Below, one piece after another: positions 1 through 10,202 of a DNA stretch of 64,000 nt. The translations under genes were made by a program, and so were the position numbers. This stretch comes from Bacteroidota bacterium (GTDB lineage Bacteria > Bacteroidota > Ignavibacteria > UBA10030 > UBA6906): positions 85,330-149,329 of the forward strand of contig JAUQWO010000075.1 in the NCBI GenBank assembly GCA_030835135.1. Reading direction: 5' to 3'. Numbering within the stretch: position 1 is the stretch's first letter; every line of letters begins with the position of its first letter. A model generated the notes under the pieces. The model was given only the letters and a program-made list of their open reading frames with translations. It ran no database searches and was not told where the DNA came from.

Positions 1-61
1 ACTGCCCGATGCCGGAAGAGAGGTTCACGGTGGGATACCGCAATAGCACAACAGCAGAGGA

Positions 62-86
62 AAAGGCGAGGCGACCCCTCGCCTTT
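62..86. terminator. Perfect hairpin before the first gene
   Basis: A 10-bp perfect inverted repeat (62-71 with 77-86) encloses a 5-nt loop. It has three T at its end but no real T-tract. The 45 bases before it hold a possible 3' end of an upstream reading frame (stop at 44-46), so this may terminate a gene that starts outside the window. It also lies only 8 nt before the start codon at 95, where no clear ribosome binding site is visible. Confidence 0.4.
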
Positions 87-94
87 GCTGTCCT

Positions 95-364
95 ATGGAA
101 CTGGTGATCATTCTGTTCAGCGTGGGGCTCGTGGTGCTGGCCGTGTGGATGGCTGCGAGCGGGAAATTCTCCGGCGGCGGCTCTTCGCCGATGTCCATCA
201 CCGCGATGCACGACATGCTGCCGCGCGACAAACAGGAAGCGATGGAAGTGATCATCGACGAGAAGGCGGGAAAGAAGTGGGAAGAGCAGGAGTCCGGGGA
301 AGGGGATACGGACGCGAACAGCGAAGAAGGAAACGGAAAGAGAAGAAGGAAACGGAACGGGTGA
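95..364 (+). CDS. Small single-pass membrane protein, unknown function
   Basis: This encodes an 89-residue protein. Residues 2-22 form one hydrophobic membrane segment (ELVIILFSVGLVVLAVWMAA). A Gly/Ser linker and a short acidic stretch with the motif LPRDKQEAMEVI follow, and then a Glu/Lys/Arg-rich tail. The tail is encoded by a direct repeat of 16 bp (323-338 and 342-357), which suggests local duplication. No family is recognised. It sits 73 nt upstream of clpB on the same strand, separated from it by a strong hairpin. The start is the only ATG before the membrane segment; no good Shine-Dalgarno sequence is seen, so the start and expression are less certain than the reading frame. Confidence 0.6.
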   Translation: MELVIILFSVGLVVLAVWMAASGKFSGGGSSPMSITAMHDMLPRDKQEAMEVIIDEKAGKKWEEQESGEGDTDANSEEGNGKRRRKRNG

Positions 365-411
365 TCTGGGGGGGCGGTCCCGCACGCGTTACCGAACGAA
401 GGAATGCTGAT

Positions 412-434
412 CGGCGGGCCCGGCCCGCCGGGAG
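412..434 (+). promoter_or_regulatory. GC-rich hairpin abutting the clpB ribosome binding site
   Basis: A near-perfect palindrome (412-420 with 422-430) is immediately followed by the GGGAG ribosome binding site (430-434) of clpB. Its last base overlaps that site. No T-tract follows, so it could be a weak terminator of the upstream gene or a structure that influences clpB translation. Confidence 0.4.
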
Positions 435-440
435 AAAATG

Positions 441-3083
441 ATGAATCTGAACAAACTGACAATAAAGTCCCAGGAAGCACTACAGAATGCGGCAGAGATC
501 GCCGGCAGCTATGGCAATCCGGCACTCGAGCCCGAGCATCTCCTCGCCGCACTCATTCAGGACCCCCAGGGGACGGTGATCCCGATCCTGCAGAAGACCG
601 GCGCGAATGTGAACGCCGTGAAGCTCAAGGTCCACGAACTCATCGAACGGCTCCCCAAAGTGTCCGGTACATCGCTCGGGAATGCCGGTGTGTCGCCGGC
701 CCTCGGCAAGGTCCTCGAAGGGGCCGTGAAAAAGGCCAATGACCTTAAGGACGAATTCGTGAGCACCGAACATCTGGTGCTTGCCCTGGTCGAAGCCTCC
801 GACGGCCCCGCGGCCCGGCTCCTCAAAGAGCAGGGCGTCACGCCGGATACCATCCTGCGCGTCCTGAAGGATATCCGCGGGAGCCAGCGTGTCACGGACC
901 AGACCCCGGAGGACAAGTATCAGGCGTTGCACCGGTACGGCCGCGACCTGAACGACCTGGCACGCAAAGGGAAAATGGACCCCGTGATCGGGCGCGACGA
1001 AGAGATCCGCCGGGTCCTGCAGGTCCTTGCACGCCGGACGAAGAACAATCCGGTCCTCATCGGGGAGCCGGGCGTCGGGAAAACCGCCATCGCCGAAGGG
1101 ATCGCGGACCGTATCGTGCGCGGCGATGTCCCCGAATCGTTGAAGAGCAAGCGCATCGTTGCGCTCGATATGGGTTCCCTGGTCGCGGGGACGAGCTTCC
1201 GCGGGCAGTTCGAAGAGCGGCTCAAAGCCCTGCTCAAGGAAGTGGAGGAGTCGGAAGGGGAGATCATCCTGTTCATCGACGAACTCCACACGCTCGTTGG
1301 CGCCGGTGCGGCACAGGGTTCGGTCGACGCGGCGAACATGCTCAAGCCGGCGCTGGCCAAGGGCGACCTGCGCGCGATCGGTGCGACCACCATCGATGAG
1401 TATCGCAAGTATATCGAGAAGGACCCGGCCCTCGAGCGCCGGTTCCAGCCGGTGCTTGTGGATGAGCCGACCGTCGAGGATACGATCTCCATTCTCCGCG
1501 GCGTGCAGGAGCGGTATGAAGTGCACCACGGGGTGCGCATCACGGACGGGGCCCTGGTGGCGGCTGCCCAGCTCAGTCACCGCTACATCGCGGACCGGTT
1601 CCTCCCGGATAAGGCGATCGACCTCATCGATGAGGCGGCATCGAAGCTGCGCATCGAGATCGATTCGCTGCCGGAAGAGCTGGACACGGTCGAACGCCGC
1701 ATCAAGCAACTCGAGATCGAACGGGAGGCCGTCCGCCGCGAGAATGACGAGCAGTCGCAGTCCCGCCTCGCCGCGATCCAGGCGGAGCTTGCCGAACAGC
1801 AGCAGTCGCGGTCCGCGCTCCGGGCACACTGGCAGGTGGAGAAGGACCTGATCCTGTCCATCCGCACGATGAAAGCGGAGATCGACACCGCCCGCGCCGA
1901 GGCCGAGCGGAAGGAGCGGGAGGGGGATCTTGCCCGGGTCGCGGAGATCCGGTATGGCATCATCACGCAACTGGAGAAGAACATCGCGGCGGCGTCTGCC
2001 CGGCTTCAGGAGGTGCAAACCGACACAAAGATGCTCAAAGAAGAGGTGGATGCCGAGGACATCGCGGAGATCGTGGCGCGGTGGACGGGCATACCCGTGA
2101 CGCGCATGCTCGAGAGCGAGCGGACGAAACTGCTGCACCTCGAGGACCGGTTGCATGAACGGGTCATCGGCCAGGCCGAGGCGGTGACCGCCGTGGCAAG
2201 CGCCATTCGTCGCGCGCGGTCCGGGCTCCAGGACGAGAAACGTCCGATCGGCTCCTTCATCTTCCTTGGCAGCACGGGCGTGGGCAAGACCGAACTGGCG
2301 CGTTCCCTGGCGGGCTTCCTGTTCAACGACGAGAACGCGCTGGTGCGCATCGATATGAGCGAATACATGGAGAAGTTCTCCGTGTCGCGGCTCATCGGCG
2401 CACCCCCGGGCTACGTCGGGTACGACGAAGGCGGGCAACTCACCGAAGCAGTGCGGCGGAAGCCATACAGTGTGGTGCTGCTCGACGAGATCGAGAAGGC
2501 GCATCCGGAAGTGTTCAACCTGCTCCTGCAGGTGCTGGATGAGGGGCGGTTGACCGACAGCAAGGGGCGTACGGTGAACTTCAAGAACACCATCATCATC
2601 ATGACGTCGAACCTCGGATCCCATGTGATCAGCGAGAGGATCCAGAAGGATTTCGGCGGGAATGGTTCCTGGGAAGAGTCGTTCGCCGACCTGAAGCAGG
2701 AGTTGTTCAACCTGTTGCGCCAGACGATCAGGCCGGAATTCCTCAACCGGGTGGATGAGGTGATCGTGTTCAAGCCGCTGGGGCATGCCGACATCCGCCA
2801 GATCGTCACGTTGCAGCTCACCCGCGTGGCGAGCATGGTTGAAGCACAGGGCCTCCGTCTGGAGGTCAGCGAGGAGGCCACCGATTGGCTGGCGAAGCTG
2901 GGGTACGAACCGATCTTCGGCGCGAGGCCTCTGAAACGCGTGATCCAGCGGTATGTCGTGAACCCGCTGTCCGAACGGATCCTCGCCGGTGATTTCGCCA
3001 CCGGCGATGCCGTGGTGGTGGGGTTGGATTCCCGTGGGCTGATCACGCTGACGAAAGGCTCCGGTACACCGCAGTCCCGCTGA
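441..3083 (+). CDS. clpB: ATP-dependent chaperone ClpB
   Basis: ClpB is the Hsp100 disaggregase that threads aggregated protein through a hexameric ring, working with DnaK. At about 880 residues it matches the family length. In order it has an N-terminal Clp repeat domain (about 1-145), AAA-1 with Walker A GEPGVGKT near residue 208, a long charged coiled-coil middle domain (about 400-530) typical of ClpB rather than ClpA, and AAA-2 with Walker A GSTGVGKT near residue 610 and the GYVGY pore loop. Two adjacent ATG codons (438 and 441) are possible; 441 has the better spacing from GGGAG. No CIRCE element is visible in front of it, unlike groES at the end of the window. Confidence 0.97.
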   Translation: MNLNKLTIKSQEALQNAAEIAGSYGNPALEPEHLLAALIQDPQGTVIPILQKTGANVNAVKLKVHELIERLPKVSGTSLGNAGVSPALGKVLEGAVKKANDLKDEFVSTEHLVLALVEASDGPAARLLKEQGVTPDTILRVLKDIRGSQRVTDQTPEDKYQALHRYGRDLNDLARKGKMDPVIGRDEEIRRVLQVLARRTKNNPVLIGEPGVGKTAIAEGIADRIVRGDVPESLKSKRIVALDMGSLVAGTSFRGQFEERLKALLKEVEESEGEIILFIDELHTLVGAGAAQGSVDAANMLKPALAKGDLRAIGATTIDEYRKYIEKDPALERRFQPVLVDEPTVEDTISILRGVQERYEVHHGVRITDGALVAAAQLSHRYIADRFLPDKAIDLIDEAASKLRIEIDSLPEELDTVERRIKQLEIEREAVRRENDEQSQSRLAAIQAELAEQQQSRSALRAHWQVEKDLILSIRTMKAEIDTARAEAERKEREGDLARVAEIRYGIITQLEKNIAAASARLQEVQTDTKMLKEEVDAEDIAEIVARWTGIPVTRMLESERTKLLHLEDRLHERVIGQAEAVTAVASAIRRARSGLQDEKRPIGSFIFLGSTGVGKTELARSLAGFLFNDENALVRIDMSEYMEKFSVSRLIGAPPGYVGYDEGGQLTEAVRRKPYSVVLLDEIEKAHPEVFNLLLQVLDEGRLTDSKGRTVNFKNTIIIMTSNLGSHVISERIQKDFGGNGSWEESFADLKQELFNLLRQTIRPEFLNRVDEVIVFKPLGHADIRQIVTLQLTRVASMVEAQGLRLEVSEEATDWLAKLGYEPIFGARPLKRVIQRYVVNPLSERILAGDFATGDAVVVGLDSRGLITLTKGSGTPQSR

Positions 3084-3151
3084 TATCGGCGGCCACACGT
3101 TTCCTGAGAACCGTACTGTCGCCGGCCCGCGGCCTCCTGGCTCCGGGCCGG

Positions 3152-3180
3152 TTGAACAAATCACGTGCATTCTGTACATT
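3152..3180 (+). promoter_or_regulatory. Promoter of the isoaspartyl peptidase gene
   Basis: TTGAAC (3152-3157) and TACATT (3175-3180) are separated by 17 nt. The start codon at 3209 would give a leader of about 22 nt. A GC-rich inverted repeat (3122-3129 with 3144-3151) directly precedes it and could end the clpB transcript. Confidence 0.6.
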
Positions 3181-3208
3181 GATGCGCACACCTACAGGAA
3201 CGCCTCGC

Positions 3209-4123
3209 ATGGGCAAGATAGCCCTCGTACTTCACGGCGGTGCGTGGGACATCCCGCCCGACCTCGTTGAACCCCACCGTACAGGAATGCAGAAGGCCAT
3301 TGCCGCGGGCTGGAAGGTCCTGCAGAAGGGTGGTTCCGCGCTCGATGCCGTGGAAGCATCCATCGTGGTGATGGAAGACGATGACACCTTCAATGCCGGA
3401 CGCGGATCGTTCATCAATGCCGGCGGCGAAGTGGAACTGGATGCCAGCATCATGAACGGCGCCACGTTCCGCGCGGGCGCCGTTGCCGCGGTCCAGAACG
3501 TCCGCAACCCGATCACGCTCGCCCGCCGCGTCATGGAGAAGAGCGAGAATGTCCTGCTTGTGGGCATGGGGGCGTCCCGCTTCGCCCGCGAACAGAAGGT
3601 GAAGCTGTGCAGCCAGGACGATCTCCTTACACTCCGCGAACTGGACCGCTGGCGGACAATGCAGAGTGACCCGCACTTCAAGCCGAAGGATGCCTTCAGG
3701 AAGAAGCGCACGGCCTCCGATACCGTCGGCGCGGTGGCGATCGACAAGAAGGGCAACATCGCCTCGGGGACGTCCACGGGCGGTACCCCCAATAAGCTGC
3801 CCGGCCGCGTCGGCGATTCGCCGATCATCGGTGCTGGCACGTACGCCGATAACGGTATCGGCGGAGTTTCGACCTCCGGATGGGGAGAGGCGATGATCAG
3901 AGTGGTGATGGCCAAGACCGTGGTGGATCTCATGGAGCGGCATGGAGGCGATCCGGAGAAGGCCACACAGGAAGGCCTGAAGGTCCTCGTCCGCAAAGTG
4001 GACGGCTACGGCGGTGTGATCGCGCTAAATGCCCGTGGGGAGATCGGCATCGCATTCAACACTCCACGCATGGCACGTGCGTTCATGCACACGGGCTTGC
4101 GCGAAGCCGTGGCCCTCGTGTGA
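3209..4123 (+). CDS. Isoaspartyl peptidase / L-asparaginase (Ntn hydrolase)
   Basis: This is a plant-type asparaginase of the N-terminal-nucleophile hydrolase family (T2), which hydrolyses isoaspartyl dipeptides and asparagine after self-cleavage. The protein of 304 residues opens with the conserved LVLHGGAWDIP. The autocleavage site is DTVGAVA, with the predicted nucleophile at Thr172, and the glycine-rich substrate loop STGGTPNKLPGRVGDSPIIG follows. The frame is open back to a TTG at 3152, but that codon is part of the -35 box and the family begins at MGKIALVLHGG, so 3209 is chosen. The next gene starts 19 nt after the stop. Proposed role: salvage of damaged isoaspartyl peptides. Confidence 0.93.
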   Translation: MGKIALVLHGGAWDIPPDLVEPHRTGMQKAIAAGWKVLQKGGSALDAVEASIVVMEDDDTFNAGRGSFINAGGEVELDASIMNGATFRAGAVAAVQNVRNPITLARRVMEKSENVLLVGMGASRFAREQKVKLCSQDDLLTLRELDRWRTMQSDPHFKPKDAFRKKRTASDTVGAVAIDKKGNIASGTSTGGTPNKLPGRVGDSPIIGAGTYADNGIGGVSTSGWGEAMIRVVMAKTVVDLMERHGGDPEKATQEGLKVLVRKVDGYGGVIALNARGEIGIAFNTPRMARAFMHTGLREAVALV

Positions 4124-4142
4124 TCCGGGCCCTTCCGAACGC

Positions 4143-5483
4143 ATGAAACCATCATCGCTGTACGGTCACCTCGCCGAACTCATCATCGCCGTCGACGGTT
4201 CATCCTTTCCCGCAGATACCCTTGTGCGGCGCTTCTTCCGCGACCGTCACTACATCGGCTCGAAAGAGCGGCGCTGGCTCTCTGCACGCATCTTCGGCGT
4301 GATCCGTCACCGCCGCCTGCTCGATGCGATCACGCCTCCTGCCGTGCGCGCTGGCGGTGCTGACCGGCCGCCCCTTGCCGCCCTGGCCCTGGCCGCGGCA
4401 CATGCGCTCGCGTGCGCCGGCGATTCCTTCGATGAGATCGCCGAGGGGATCACCGAACGCTGGACCATCGATCCGGGGATCCCGCTCCCGACAGAGTTCC
4501 TGACGGCCGTCGGAGCCCGGCTTCGCGATCTGGGTGATGCCCCGGCATCTCCGGTGCAGCTGGCGTTGCTGCATTCCTTCCCTGATGACGTGGTGTCCGA
4601 GTGGGCCGCCCGGATCGGGTTGGAGGAGACGGGGAGACTGCTGACCGTGCTGAACACCGAGGCACCGATCACCATCCGTGTGAACACCCTGCGCTGCACG
4701 GTCCATGAGTGCGCGCAACGATTGAGAACCGAAGGCATCGTCGCCGTGCCGGGGGCTCTTTCGCCGTTCGCCCTCCGGTTGCCCGCACGAGGTCAGCTCG
4801 ATGTCCTCAGGTCGTACCGCGAAGGCTGGTTCGAGGTCCAGGATGAAGGGAGTCAGCTCCTCTCCATGCTGCTCCGTCCCGAACCCGGATCACGGATCAT
4901 CGATGCGTGCGCGGGAGCCGGAGGGAAGACGATGCATCTCGGCGCGCTCATGCAGAACAAGGGTGCACTCATCGCTATCGATCCGGAGGCGGCGAAGCTG
5001 AAGAACCTTCATGAGCGGGCGACACGCGCAGGCGTGAAGGTCGCGGAGATCATGACGGCCCGGCATGACGATCCCATGCTCGACCGGCTGCAGAACAGAG
5101 GGGATGGGGTGCTGGTCGATGCGCCGTGCTCCGGTCTCGGGACGGTCAGGCGCAATCCGTGGTTGAAGTCCCCCCGCGATCCCGCCGCCGATCGTGCGCG
5201 ACCCGCACTGCAATTGGCTATTCTCCAGAGGGCCGCAGGCATGCTCCGCCCCGGCGGACGGCTCGTGTACTCGACGTGCACGCTTCGCCGGGCGGAGAAC
5301 GAAGCCGTGGTTGAGGAGTTCCTGCGGGTGAATGACGGGTTCACACTGTCTTCCGCATCCGAGATCCTGCGGGGGTGGGGCGTGGACCTGCGCGAGGATG
5401 GCCCGTATCTGATGCTCTGGCCGCACAGGACCGATACCGATGGGTTCTTCGCGGCAGTGATGCACCGCATTGCCGGCAGGTGA
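4143..5483 (+). CDS. RsmB/NOP-family RNA m5C methyltransferase
   Basis: The protein (446 residues) is predicted to methylate C5 of a cytosine in rRNA using S-adenosylmethionine. The N-terminal third is helical and NusB-like, as in RsmB (16S C967). The SAM site is DACAGAGGKT, and the two family cysteines are in VDAPCSGLGTVRRNP and YSTCTL. The frame stays open upstream into the preceding gene, but the start at 4143 leaves a clean 19-nt gap and begins at a sensible N terminus. The target base cannot be fixed from sequence; RsmB is the best match by domain layout, but other members of this superfamily look similar. Confidence 0.85.
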   Translation: MKPSSLYGHLAELIIAVDGSSFPADTLVRRFFRDRHYIGSKERRWLSARIFGVIRHRRLLDAITPPAVRAGGADRPPLAALALAAAHALACAGDSFDEIAEGITERWTIDPGIPLPTEFLTAVGARLRDLGDAPASPVQLALLHSFPDDVVSEWAARIGLEETGRLLTVLNTEAPITIRVNTLRCTVHECAQRLRTEGIVAVPGALSPFALRLPARGQLDVLRSYREGWFEVQDEGSQLLSMLLRPEPGSRIIDACAGAGGKTMHLGALMQNKGALIAIDPEAAKLKNLHERATRAGVKVAEIMTARHDDPMLDRLQNRGDGVLVDAPCSGLGTVRRNPWLKSPRDPAADRARPALQLAILQRAAGMLRPGGRLVYSTCTLRRAENEAVVEEFLRVNDGFTLSSASEILRGWGVDLREDGPYLMLWPHRTDTDGFFAAVMHRIAGR

Positions 5484-5491
5484 CGCACGCG

Positions 5492-5520
5492 TTGAATGTC
5501 ACCCGCTCTTTCCGTAGCTT
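5492..5520 (+). promoter_or_regulatory. Promoter of the TPR lipoprotein gene
   Basis: TTGAAT (5492-5497) and TAGCTT (5515-5520) are 17 nt apart. The ATG at 5554 lies about 27 nt after the expected transcription start, and AGGAGAT (5542-5548) is the ribosome binding site. Confidence 0.6.
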
Positions 5521-5553
5521 ATATCCCACACGCTATCACACAGGAGATCCGGA

Positions 5554-6135
5554 ATGACGTTGAAGAGTGTTGCACGCCTGGCGGTGACCGGGTTGCTGGC
5601 GATCCTTGTCGCTGGGTGCAAAGGAAAGTCCGCGGAGGAGCAGTTCGCTGCGGCACAAGCGCGGTTCGATGAGGCGCAGCATGTCGTGGACAGTCTGAAG
5701 CGCAAGGCCGATCCCGTGGCATTGTTCACGCCCGTGGCAGAAGCATACGAGCAGGTCGCGGCGGAGCATCCCCGCTCGGAACAGGCCGAGCAGGCATTGT
5801 TCCGGGCTGCCGAACTGCGTTCCCAGTACCTGAGCGATATCCCGGGGGCACTGGCGCTGTACAGGAGGTACGCAGAGGATTTCCCCGCGACCGCGAAAGC
5901 CCCCACGGCATTGTTCATGGTGGGCTATCTGTACAACAATGGCCTCCTCAAACCGGATAGCGCGGAAATTGCCTACAAGAAGTTCCTGGAGTTGTACCCC
6001 GCGAGCGAACTGGCAACGTCCGCACAGTATGAACTGCAGACGATCGGGAAGAAGCCGGAGGACCTCATCCCCAACCCCGTGATCCCGGCGGATTCCACGG
6101 CACCGCCCGGGACGAACGCCCCCGCGGCGCATTGA
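5554..6135 (+). CDS. TPR-containing lipoprotein (BamD/YbgF-like)
   Basis: This 193-residue protein starts with a lipoprotein signal peptide ending in the lipobox LVAGC (Cys near residue 22). Helical repeats follow, with the pattern of tetratricopeptides of the outer-membrane-lipoprotein type: YEQVAAEHPRSEQAEQALFR and YKKFLELYPASELATSA. The tail is Pro/Ala-rich. Such proteins act as periplasmic scaffolds in outer-membrane assembly or cell division, but the exact partner cannot be told here. The stop overlaps the possible TTG start of the next gene, so the two are probably cotranscribed. Confidence 0.75.
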   Translation: MTLKSVARLAVTGLLAILVAGCKGKSAEEQFAAAQARFDEAQHVVDSLKRKADPVALFTPVAEAYEQVAAEHPRSEQAEQALFRAAELRSQYLSDIPGALALYRRYAEDFPATAKAPTALFMVGYLYNNGLLKPDSAEIAYKKFLELYPASELATSAQYELQTIGKKPEDLIPNPVIPADSTAPPGTNAPAAH

Positions 6136-6143
6136 GCGTGCCC

Positions 6144-7043
6144 ATGTCCGACGGCGACCGGTCATATCTCCTCCCGCATGTCGTCGCGAAGCTCGCCAAC
6201 ATGGAGCTCCGCGCCCGGCTGGTCGTCGAAGGATTCATCGCCGGGCTCCACCGGAGTCCGTATCACGGCTTCAGTGTGGAGTTCGCGGAACACAGGCCGT
6301 ACATGCCGGGTGATGAGATCCGGCATGTGGACTGGAAGGTGTATGCGCGCACCGATCGCTACACGATCAAGCAGTACGAAGAAGAGACCAACCTCAAATC
6401 CTACCTCGTGCTGGACACCAGCCGGTCGATGGCTTTTGCCTCGGCCGGCCGGATCTCCAAGCTGGAGTATGCCTCCTACCTCGCCGCATCGCTCGCGTAC
6501 ATGATGGTCAAGCAGTCCGACGCGGTGGGACTGGCGTTGTTCGATGAAACGGTGACCACGTATCTTCCTCCGCGTGCCTCCCGGGCGTACCTGCAGCAGA
6601 TCCACGCCGCATTGCAGAACGCGCGTGCTGCAGCGCGCACGGAGGCTGCCCGTTCGATGCATCTTGTGGCGGAACGGATCACGCGGCGGGGGCTGGTGAT
6701 CGTCCTGAGCGATCTCATGGATGAACCCGAGCGGATCCTGACCGCGCTCAAGCACTTCCGGCACAAGAAGAACGAAGTGATCGTCATGCATGTGCTCGAT
6801 CCTCTGGAGCGGACATTCGCGTTCGGGGATGACGCGACGTTCCGGGATATGGAGACGGATGAGCGCATGACCACGCAGCCCTGGCACATCCGGCGTGCCT
6901 ATGCCGAGGCCATGCATGCCTTCACCGAGCGCTATAAGCGCGAATGCCGCGAGCATCACATCGACTATGTCCTCCTCGACACCGCAACCCCGTTTGACAC
7001 AGCGCTGACTGGGTATCTCAGCAAGCGTGAACGACTCCTCTGA
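6144..7043 (+). CDS. DUF58 domain protein (VWA-like)
   Basis: This is a DUF58-family protein of about 300 residues. It carries the diagnostic stretches GFSVEFAEHRPYMPGDEIRHVDW and KQYEEETNLKSYLVLDTSRSM; the latter resembles the metal-site motif (DxSxS) of von Willebrand A domains. It has no membrane segment, unlike many DUF58 proteins, and is like the short soluble form often found next to MoxR ATPases. No moxR gene is adjacent here. Starts at TTG 6132, GTG 6138 and ATG 6144 are all possible; ATG 6144 is preferred as the strongest codon. Confidence 0.85.
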   Translation: MSDGDRSYLLPHVVAKLANMELRARLVVEGFIAGLHRSPYHGFSVEFAEHRPYMPGDEIRHVDWKVYARTDRYTIKQYEEETNLKSYLVLDTSRSMAFASAGRISKLEYASYLAASLAYMMVKQSDAVGLALFDETVTTYLPPRASRAYLQQIHAALQNARAAARTEAARSMHLVAERITRRGLVIVLSDLMDEPERILTALKHFRHKKNEVIVMHVLDPLERTFAFGDDATFRDMETDERMTTQPWHIRRAYAEAMHAFTERYKRECREHHIDYVLLDTATPFDTALTGYLSKRERLL

Positions 7044-7060
7044 CGCAATGCCACCGTGAC

Positions 7061-7081
7061 TTCAGATCTCTGGTATCTGAA
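7061..7081. repeat. Palindrome upstream of the uvrA promoter
   Basis: TTCAGAT (7061-7067) and ATCTGAA (7075-7081) are perfect inverted arms around a 7-nt spacer. The right arm ends 13 nt before the -35 box of uvrA. The same arms occur in the palindrome between the GH97 gene and nadE (56748-56779). It may be an operator or the end of the previous transcript. Confidence 0.4.
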
Positions 7082-7094
7082 TCGGTTCGGCTCC

Positions 7095-7123
7095 TTGAAT
7101 TTCGCCTCCCGGATTGGTAGATT
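7095..7123 (+). promoter_or_regulatory. uvrA promoter
   Basis: TTGAAT (7095-7100) and TAGATT (7118-7123) are 17 nt apart. The start codon of uvrA at 7174 implies a leader of about 43 nt with a GGAGG ribosome binding site (7153-7157). Confidence 0.6.
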
Positions 7124-7173
7124 GAACTTCTTGATCCACTGCATCTTTCCATGGAGGTCCACCCGGTTCATGA

Positions 7174-10146
7174 ATGGCTGACGTCCCCGCACATACCGCC
7201 CATGATGCGATCGTGATCCGCGGCGCACGCGAGCACAACCTCAAAGGGATCGATGTCGATATCCCGCGGGAGAAGCTCGTTGTCATCACCGGTCTGTCCG
7301 GGTCAGGGAAATCCAGCCTTGCGTTCGACACGGTGTATGCGGAGGGTCAACGCCGGTTCGTCGAGAGCCTGTCCGCCTATGCCCGTCAGTTCCTCGACGT
7401 CATGGAACGGCCCGATGTCGACTATATCGAGGGTCTGAGCCCCGCCATCTCCATCGAGCAGAAGACGGTCAGCCATAATCCGCGTTCCACGGTCGGCACC
7501 GTGACGGAGATCTACGATTATCTGCGTCTGCTCTTTGCCCGCGCGGGCACCCAGTATTGCTGGAAATGCGGTGGCGCCGTACAGAAGCAGAGTACGGACC
7601 AGATCATCGACGCGATCCAGAAGATGCCTGAGGGGTCACGCGTGCAACTCCTGGCACCAGTGGTACGCGGCCGCAAGGGCCATTACCGGGAGCTGTTCGA
7701 GGAGATCGCCCGCGACGGGTTCGTCCGCGTGCGGATCGATGGGGTCGTCCATGAACTTGCCAAGGGTCTCCAGGCAGACCGGTACAAGGTGCATAACATC
7801 GAGATCGTCGTTGACCGGCTGGTGATCAGGAAGGACGGGCGTTCGCGGGTGGCCGACTCGGTGGATGTGGCCCTCCGGTTCGGGAATGGCGTGCTCATTG
7901 TCAGTCCCGAATCCGCCGCGGCAACCACGGGGGGCGACAAGAAAGGCAAGACCGCGAAGCGGCCCCGTGCCACGGACGAAGCTCCGCCGTCCGATGTGAT
8001 GTTCAGCCGGCACCTCGCATGTCCCGTGTGCGATATCAGCTATGAGGATCCCGCCCCGAATGCATTCTCCTTCAACTCGCCCTATGGCGCCTGTCCGACG
8101 TGTAACGGACTGGGTGAGGTCAAGGAACTCGATGTCGATCTGATCCTGCCGGATGAGACGCTGACGATCAATGAAGGGGGTCTCGCACCACTGGGCAAGC
8201 CCAGGTCCACGTGGCTGTTCAACCAGCTCCGTGCAGTGGCCAAGGCGTACAAGTTCGATTTCGACACCCCGATCAAGAAGATCCCGAAGACCGCGCAGGA
8301 GGTGCTCCTGAACGGTGGTGGTGAGGAACGATTTTCGGTGGAGTATGTCTACAGCAGCGGCCGGACGGTCACGTACAAGCACCGGTTCGCCGGTGTTCTG
8401 GACACGATGAAGCGGTACTATGCCGATACGAGTTCGAACACCATCCGCGAGTGGGTGGAAGCATACATGAACGCCCGGAAGTGTCCGGAATGCAAAGGCG
8501 GGCGGCTGAAGAAGGAGAACCTCGCGGTTCGCATCGAGGATGCTGCGACTGGGGAGAAGAGCTCCATCCACCAGGTGGTCGGCCTCTCCATCCGGGAGTC
8601 CCTGGAGTTCTTCCAACGGTTGAAGATGCCCGCCCGGCAGTCGGTGATCGCTGCACCGGTGACCAAAGAGATCGTCCAGCGGCTGCAGTTCCTCGTGGAT
8701 GTCGGTCTGGAATATCTGACGCTGGACCGTTCTGCGCGATCGCTCTCGGGCGGCGAAGGGCAACGGATCCGCCTTGCGACCCAGATCGGTTCGCAGCTGG
8801 TCGGGGTGCTCTACATACTGGATGAACCGAGTATCGGGCTGCATCAGCGGGACAACCAGCGGCTGATCCATTCGCTGAAGCAGCTGCGCGACCTGGGGAA
8901 CACGCTGATCGTCGTCGAGCACGATCGCGAGATGATCGAGCATGCCGATTACGTCATCGACCTCGGTCCCGGAGCGGGAGAACATGGCGGGGCACTCGTC
9001 ACTGCCGCTCCTCCGGGCGAGCTTCAGCTCCGGAACGACGCGTTGCCGGTGACCGACAACGGGTTCGCACCGATCTCCTACACGGCGCACTATCTGAAGG
9101 GCCTGCGCTCCATCCCGGTTCCTGCCGAACGCAGGAAGGGCAATGGGGCATCGATCGTGCTCGACAAAGCGACGGGGAACAATCTCCAGGGTGTCACACT
9201 CACGCTCCCGCTCGGAACCCTGATCGCGGTGACCGGTGTCAGCGGGTCGGGGAAGTCGACGCTCATCAGTGAGACGTTGTACCGCATCCTCGCCCGGAAG
9301 TTCTATCGCGCCAAGCTCGTCCCCCTCCCGTACAAGTCCATCACCGGGCTCGAGCACATCGACAAGGTGATCGACATCGACCAGTCGCCGATCGGCCGCA
9401 CGCCGCGGTCGAATCCAGCGACGTACACCGGTCTGTTCAGTCTTGTCCGAGACCTGTTCGCGCAGCTCCCGGAGTCTCAGATCCGCGGGTACAAGCCCGG
9501 CCGCTTCAGCTTCAACGTTGCCGGCGGGCGGTGCGACCAGTGTGAGGGCGATGGGGTGCGAAAGATCGAAATGAATTTCCTTCCCGATGTGTACGTCCAG
9601 TGTGACGTGTGCAAAGGGCGGCGCTACAACCGCGAAACGTTGCAGGTCGTGTATAAGGGGAAATCCATCGCCGACGTCCTGGATATGACCGTGGCGGAAG
9701 CCGTCGACTTCTTCAGTGAGATCCCGGCCCTGCAACGGAAGCTGCGCACGCTCAACGAAGTGGGACTGGGGTACATTCATATCGGGCAACAGGCGACCAC
9801 CCTGAGCGGTGGAGAGGCGCAGCGTATCAAGCTGTCCACGGAACTCTCCCGGGTCGGTACCGGCAACACCCTGTACATCCTCGACGAACCGACGACGGGC
9901 CTGCATTTTGAGGATGTCCGACTGTTGCTGGGCGTGCTGAACCGCCTGGTGGACAAGGGTAACACCGTCATCGTCATCGAACATAACCTGGATATCATCA
10001 AAGCGGCGGACCATGTCATCGATCTGGGGCCGGGGGGTGGGCGGGACGGCGGGAAAGTTGTTGCGGCAGGGACACCGGAAACAGTGGCGAAGAGTGCGCG
10101 GTCGGCGACGGGGGCCTTCCTGCGCCAGGAGCTGGAGCGGGGATAG
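7174..10146 (+). CDS. uvrA: Excinuclease ABC subunit A
   Basis: UvrA is the damage-sensing ATPase of nucleotide excision repair and loads UvrB onto lesions. The 990-residue protein has two ABC modules: Walker [10 protein letters not shown] near residue 37 and GVSGSGKST near 690, with signature motifs [11 protein letters not shown] (about 523) and [11 protein letters not shown] (about 875). Zinc-binding cysteine pairs are at CPVC/CPTC (about 281-310) and CDQC/CDVC (about 786-812). A low-complexity Lys-rich insert ([15 protein letters not shown]) precedes the first zinc module and makes the protein slightly longer than the roughly 940 residues of the E. coli enzyme. It is transcribed from its own promoter. 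Confidence 0.97.
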   Translation: MADVPAHTAHDAIVIRGAREHNLKGIDVDIPREKLVVITGLSGSGKSSLAFDTVYAEGQRRFVESLSAYARQFLDVMERPDVDYIEGLSPAISIEQKTVSHNPRSTVGTVTEIYDYLRLLFARAGTQYCWKCGGAVQKQSTDQIIDAIQKMPEGSRVQLLAPVVRGRKGHYRELFEEIARDGFVRVRIDGVVHELAKGLQADRYKVHNIEIVVDRLVIRKDGRSRVADSVDVALRFGNGVLIVSPESAAATTGGDKKGKTAKRPRATDEAPPSDVMFSRHLACPVCDISYEDPAPNAFSFNSPYGACPTCNGLGEVKELDVDLILPDETLTINEGGLAPLGKPRSTWLFNQLRAVAKAYKFDFDTPIKKIPKTAQEVLLNGGGEERFSVEYVYSSGRTVTYKHRFAGVLDTMKRYYADTSSNTIREWVEAYMNARKCPECKGGRLKKENLAVRIEDAATGEKSSIHQVVGLSIRESLEFFQRLKMPARQSVIAAPVTKEIVQRLQFLVDVGLEYLTLDRSARSLSGGEGQRIRLATQIGSQLVGVLYILDEPSIGLHQRDNQRLIHSLKQLRDLGNTLIVVEHDREMIEHADYVIDLGPGAGEHGGALVTAAPPGELQLRNDALPVTDNGFAPISYTAHYLKGLRSIPVPAERRKGNGASIVLDKATGNNLQGVTLTLPLGTLIAVTGVSGSGKSTLISETLYRILARKFYRAKLVPLPYKSITGLEHIDKVIDIDQSPIGRTPRSNPATYTGLFSLVRDLFAQLPESQIRGYKPGRFSFNVAGGRCDQCEGDGVRKIEMNFLPDVYVQCDVCKGRRYNRETLQVVYKGKSIADVLDMTVAEAVDFFSEIPALQRKLRTLNEVGLGYIHIGQQATTLSGGEAQRIKLSTELSRVGTGNTLYILDEPTTGLHFEDVRLLLGVLNRLVDKGNTVIVIEHNLDIIKAADHVIDLGPGGGRDGGKVVAAGTPETVAKSARSATGAFLRQELERG

Positions 10147-10148
10147 GC

Positions 10149-10177
10149 TTGTGAATCTGCACCGGAATCTGTATCCT
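10149..10177 (+). promoter_or_regulatory. Promoter of the small lipoprotein/M30 peptidase unit
   Basis: TTGTGA (10149-10154) and TATCCT (10172-10177) are 17 nt apart, just after the uvrA stop codon. AGGAGG (10193-10198) precedes the GTG start at 10203. Confidence 0.5.
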
Positions 10178-10202
10178 GAATGAAGAGCTCACAGGAGGCA
10201 CG

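Noticed and set aside
480..3191. Open frame of about 900 codons on the minus strand opposite clpB
   Set aside because: It is an antisense shadow produced by GC-rich codon bias. The protein shows no motif and is compositionally odd, while clpB on the plus strand is unmistakable.
7174..7200. SOS (LexA) box before uvrA
   Set aside because: No E. coli- or B. subtilis-type LexA operator is visible upstream; only the TTCAGAT palindrome is present, and it has no known link to LexA.
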